From NCBI RefSeq assembly GCF_029024945.1, contig NZ_CP118976.1, positions 1,426,001-1,490,000 of the forward strand: a stretch of 64,000 nt of DNA, read 5' to 3'. Below, in pieces: positions 62,948 to 64,000 of the stretch. Below the pieces are notes generated by a model. It was not told where the DNA came from. It made no database searches and worked only from the letters and a program-made list of their open reading frames with translations. The DNA is from Staphylococcus succinus (lineage in GTDB: Bacteria; Bacillota; Bacilli; Staphylococcales; Staphylococcaceae). The first letter of the stretch is position 1, and the number at the start of each line of letters is the position of its first letter. Made by a program: the position numbers and the translations under genes.

Positions 62948-62976
62948 ATTATACATACGTAGTTATATACTGTAAA
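62948..62976 (-). promoter_or_regulatory. Promoter of the lysC-dap operon
   Basis: On the minus strand TTTACA (62971-62976) and a perfect TATAAT (62948-62953) are 17 bases apart, about 35 bases upstream of the riboswitch P1 stem. Confidence 0.85.
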
Positions 62977-62998
62977 CTGCTTTTTGCAAAGTTTTTTA

Positions 62999-63013
62999 AA
63001 TTTACTGAAAATA
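62999..63013. promoter_or_regulatory. CodY-like box upstream of the lysC promoter
   Basis: AATTTACTGAAAATA matches 13 of 15 positions of AATTTTCWGAAAATT and lies 23 bases upstream of the -35 box. The dap operon is reported to be CodY-controlled in S. aureus, which supports it. Confidence 0.5.
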
Positions 63014-63099
63014 TAACAAATCAACCACCTTTTTCACTATTAAAGTGCAAATTACCACTATATCCTCACACAAAAAAGGCTTTCACTATTGTTTTGTCA

Positions 63100-63930
63100 T
63101 TAATACTCCTCGTATGTTGCAGGATCTTGTCCTTTTAGGCGACCATCTTGTTGTGTTAAAGCGTCTATTTTATCTAAATCTTCACTTTCTAAGTAAAAAT
63201 CAAAAATATCTTTATTTTGAATTTGTCTTGAAATAGAAGTGGATTTTGGAATAGGTACTACGCCATTTTGCACATGCCATTTCAAAATAATTTGCGGTAT
63301 TGTTTTATTGTATTTTTCAGCAATTGTTGCAATATCTTTATCATTGATTACTTCTGAAGCACGACCTAAAGGACTCCAAGCTTGTGTAATGATACCTTTC
63401 TCATTATGATATTGTATCATTGCTTTTTGGTTGAAGTAAGGATGTAATTCAATTTGATTCACTGCTGGTAGTATACCCGTTTCTTTTTCTAATCTTTCAA
63501 TGTGTTCTGGTAAGAAATTACAAACACCTATAGATTTTATTAATCCCGCTTTTTGAGCAGCAATTAATGCTTTCCATGCTTCAATGTACTTCTCTTGCTT
63601 AGGATTTGGCCAATGGATTAAATATAAATCAATATATTCCACATTCAGACGATAAATAGATTCCTGAATTGCAGTTAATGCTGCGTCATAATCTTGATAA
63701 CGACCTGGTAGTTTAGAGGTAACTATGATTTGATCTCTCGAAATATGGCTATTAGCTATTGCACGTCCAACAGTGCCTTCATTCTCATAGTTATAAGCAG
63801 TGTCTAATAAATAGTAACCTTGTTTCAATGCATTTATAATAGCATGAACCCCATGCGTACCATTGAGTTTATATGTACCGAACCCAATTTGAGGCATAAC
63901 TTGACCATCTAACATATTTAAATTTTCCAT
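63100..63930 (-). CDS. Aldo/keto reductase
   Basis: A 276-residue NADPH-dependent (beta/alpha)8 reductase. The catalytic tetrad is visible: Asp and Tyr in LLDTAYNYENE, Lys in VTSKLPG, His in YLIHWPNP. Cofactor residues lie in GVVPIPKSTSISRQIQN. Relatives include glyoxal/methylglyoxal reductases (YvgN type) and 2,5-diketogluconate reductases; the substrate is unknown. ATG behind AGGAGG. No convincing terminator separates it from the dap promoter region. Confidence 0.92.
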   Translation of the reverse strand: MENLNMLDGQVMPQIGFGTYKLNGTHGVHAIINALKQGYYLLDTAYNYENEGTVGRAIANSHISRDQIIVTSKLPGRYQDYDAALTAIQESIYRLNVEYIDLYLIHWPNPKQEKYIEAWKALIAAQKAGLIKSIGVCNFLPEHIERLEKETGILPAVNQIELHPYFNQKAMIQYHNEKGIITQAWSPLGRASEVINDKDIATIAEKYNKTIPQIILKWHVQNGVVPIPKSTSISRQIQNKDIFDFYLESEDLDKIDALTQQDGRLKGQDPATYEEY

Positions 63931-64000
63931 TACATCATTCCTCCTATTACTTTGTTAATAATAATTATATAATTCTAAAATATAATATCAAAATAATTAG

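Noticed and set aside
1..64000. CRISPR arrays, tRNA or rRNA genes, prophage or insertion sequences
   Set aside because: No regularly spaced repeats, cloverleaf-like CCA-ending segments, rRNA blocks, integrases or transposases were found on reading both strands.

Overview
The window is chromosomal DNA of a low-GC Firmicute, and gene content and order point to the genus Staphylococcus: pbp2-recU, gpsB-rnpB, thyA-dfrA-fakB2, msrA-msrB-crr, murG-pgpB-isrR-arlRS, odhAB, cspA and the lysC-asd-dapABD-dapL-alr-lysA operon follow each other much as I remember them from S. aureus. Protein divergence and an extra carbohydrate cluster argue against S. aureus itself. A coagulase-negative species, perhaps of the saprophyticus/xylosus type, is my inference at low confidence. 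No phage, insertion sequence, CRISPR array, tRNA or rRNA was seen.

Layout. 1-4753: dinG end, asnS, dnaD, nth and a ypoC-like gene. 4855-9336: divergent recU-pbp2 (cell wall, recombination) and yppE-ypsA-gpsB (division). 9470-9867: RNase P RNA. 10024-19619: rRNA methyltransferase, RarD transporter, SDR-like protein, double dynamin, 5'-3' exonuclease, RNase HI-like protein, YdeN-like hydrolase, and a queuosine-precursor transporter behind a preQ1-I riboswitch. 19873-26353: zinc-finger protein, a tandem duplicate of the cvfC N-terminal domain, cvfC, brxA, thyA-dfrA-fakB2, msrAB-crr-yozE. 26510-32705: ctpA, a GNAT gene, murG, pgpB, a Fur-controlled IsrR-type sRNA on the minus strand, arlRS. 32881-36955: odhAB behind a candidate CcpA site.

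36956-44740 is the accessory part: an AraC regulator divergent from two TIM-barrel isomerase/epimerase-like proteins and two Gfo/Idh/MocA oxidoreductases, then a RibD/DHFR-like reductase behind an operator-like repeat, and a two-gene ABC transporter. 44859-54004 returns to a conserved staphylococcal backbone: small membrane protein, VOC protein, MoxR ATPase with VWA partner, brnQ, telA-xpaC-acyP, a DUF1033 gene, cspA. 54232-62654 (minus strand) is the lysine/diaminopimelate operon, headed by a lysine riboswitch with attenuator, a strong promoter and a CodY-like site. It is interrupted by a 330-bp structured spacer between dapD and dapL. An aldo/keto reductase closes the window.

The most interesting observations are the IsrR-type sRNA with its Fur-box promoter, the transporterless sugar operon that could carry out redox (3-keto) glycoside chemistry, the tandem Nfu_N/cvfC duplication, and the nested inverted-repeat element inside the dap operon.
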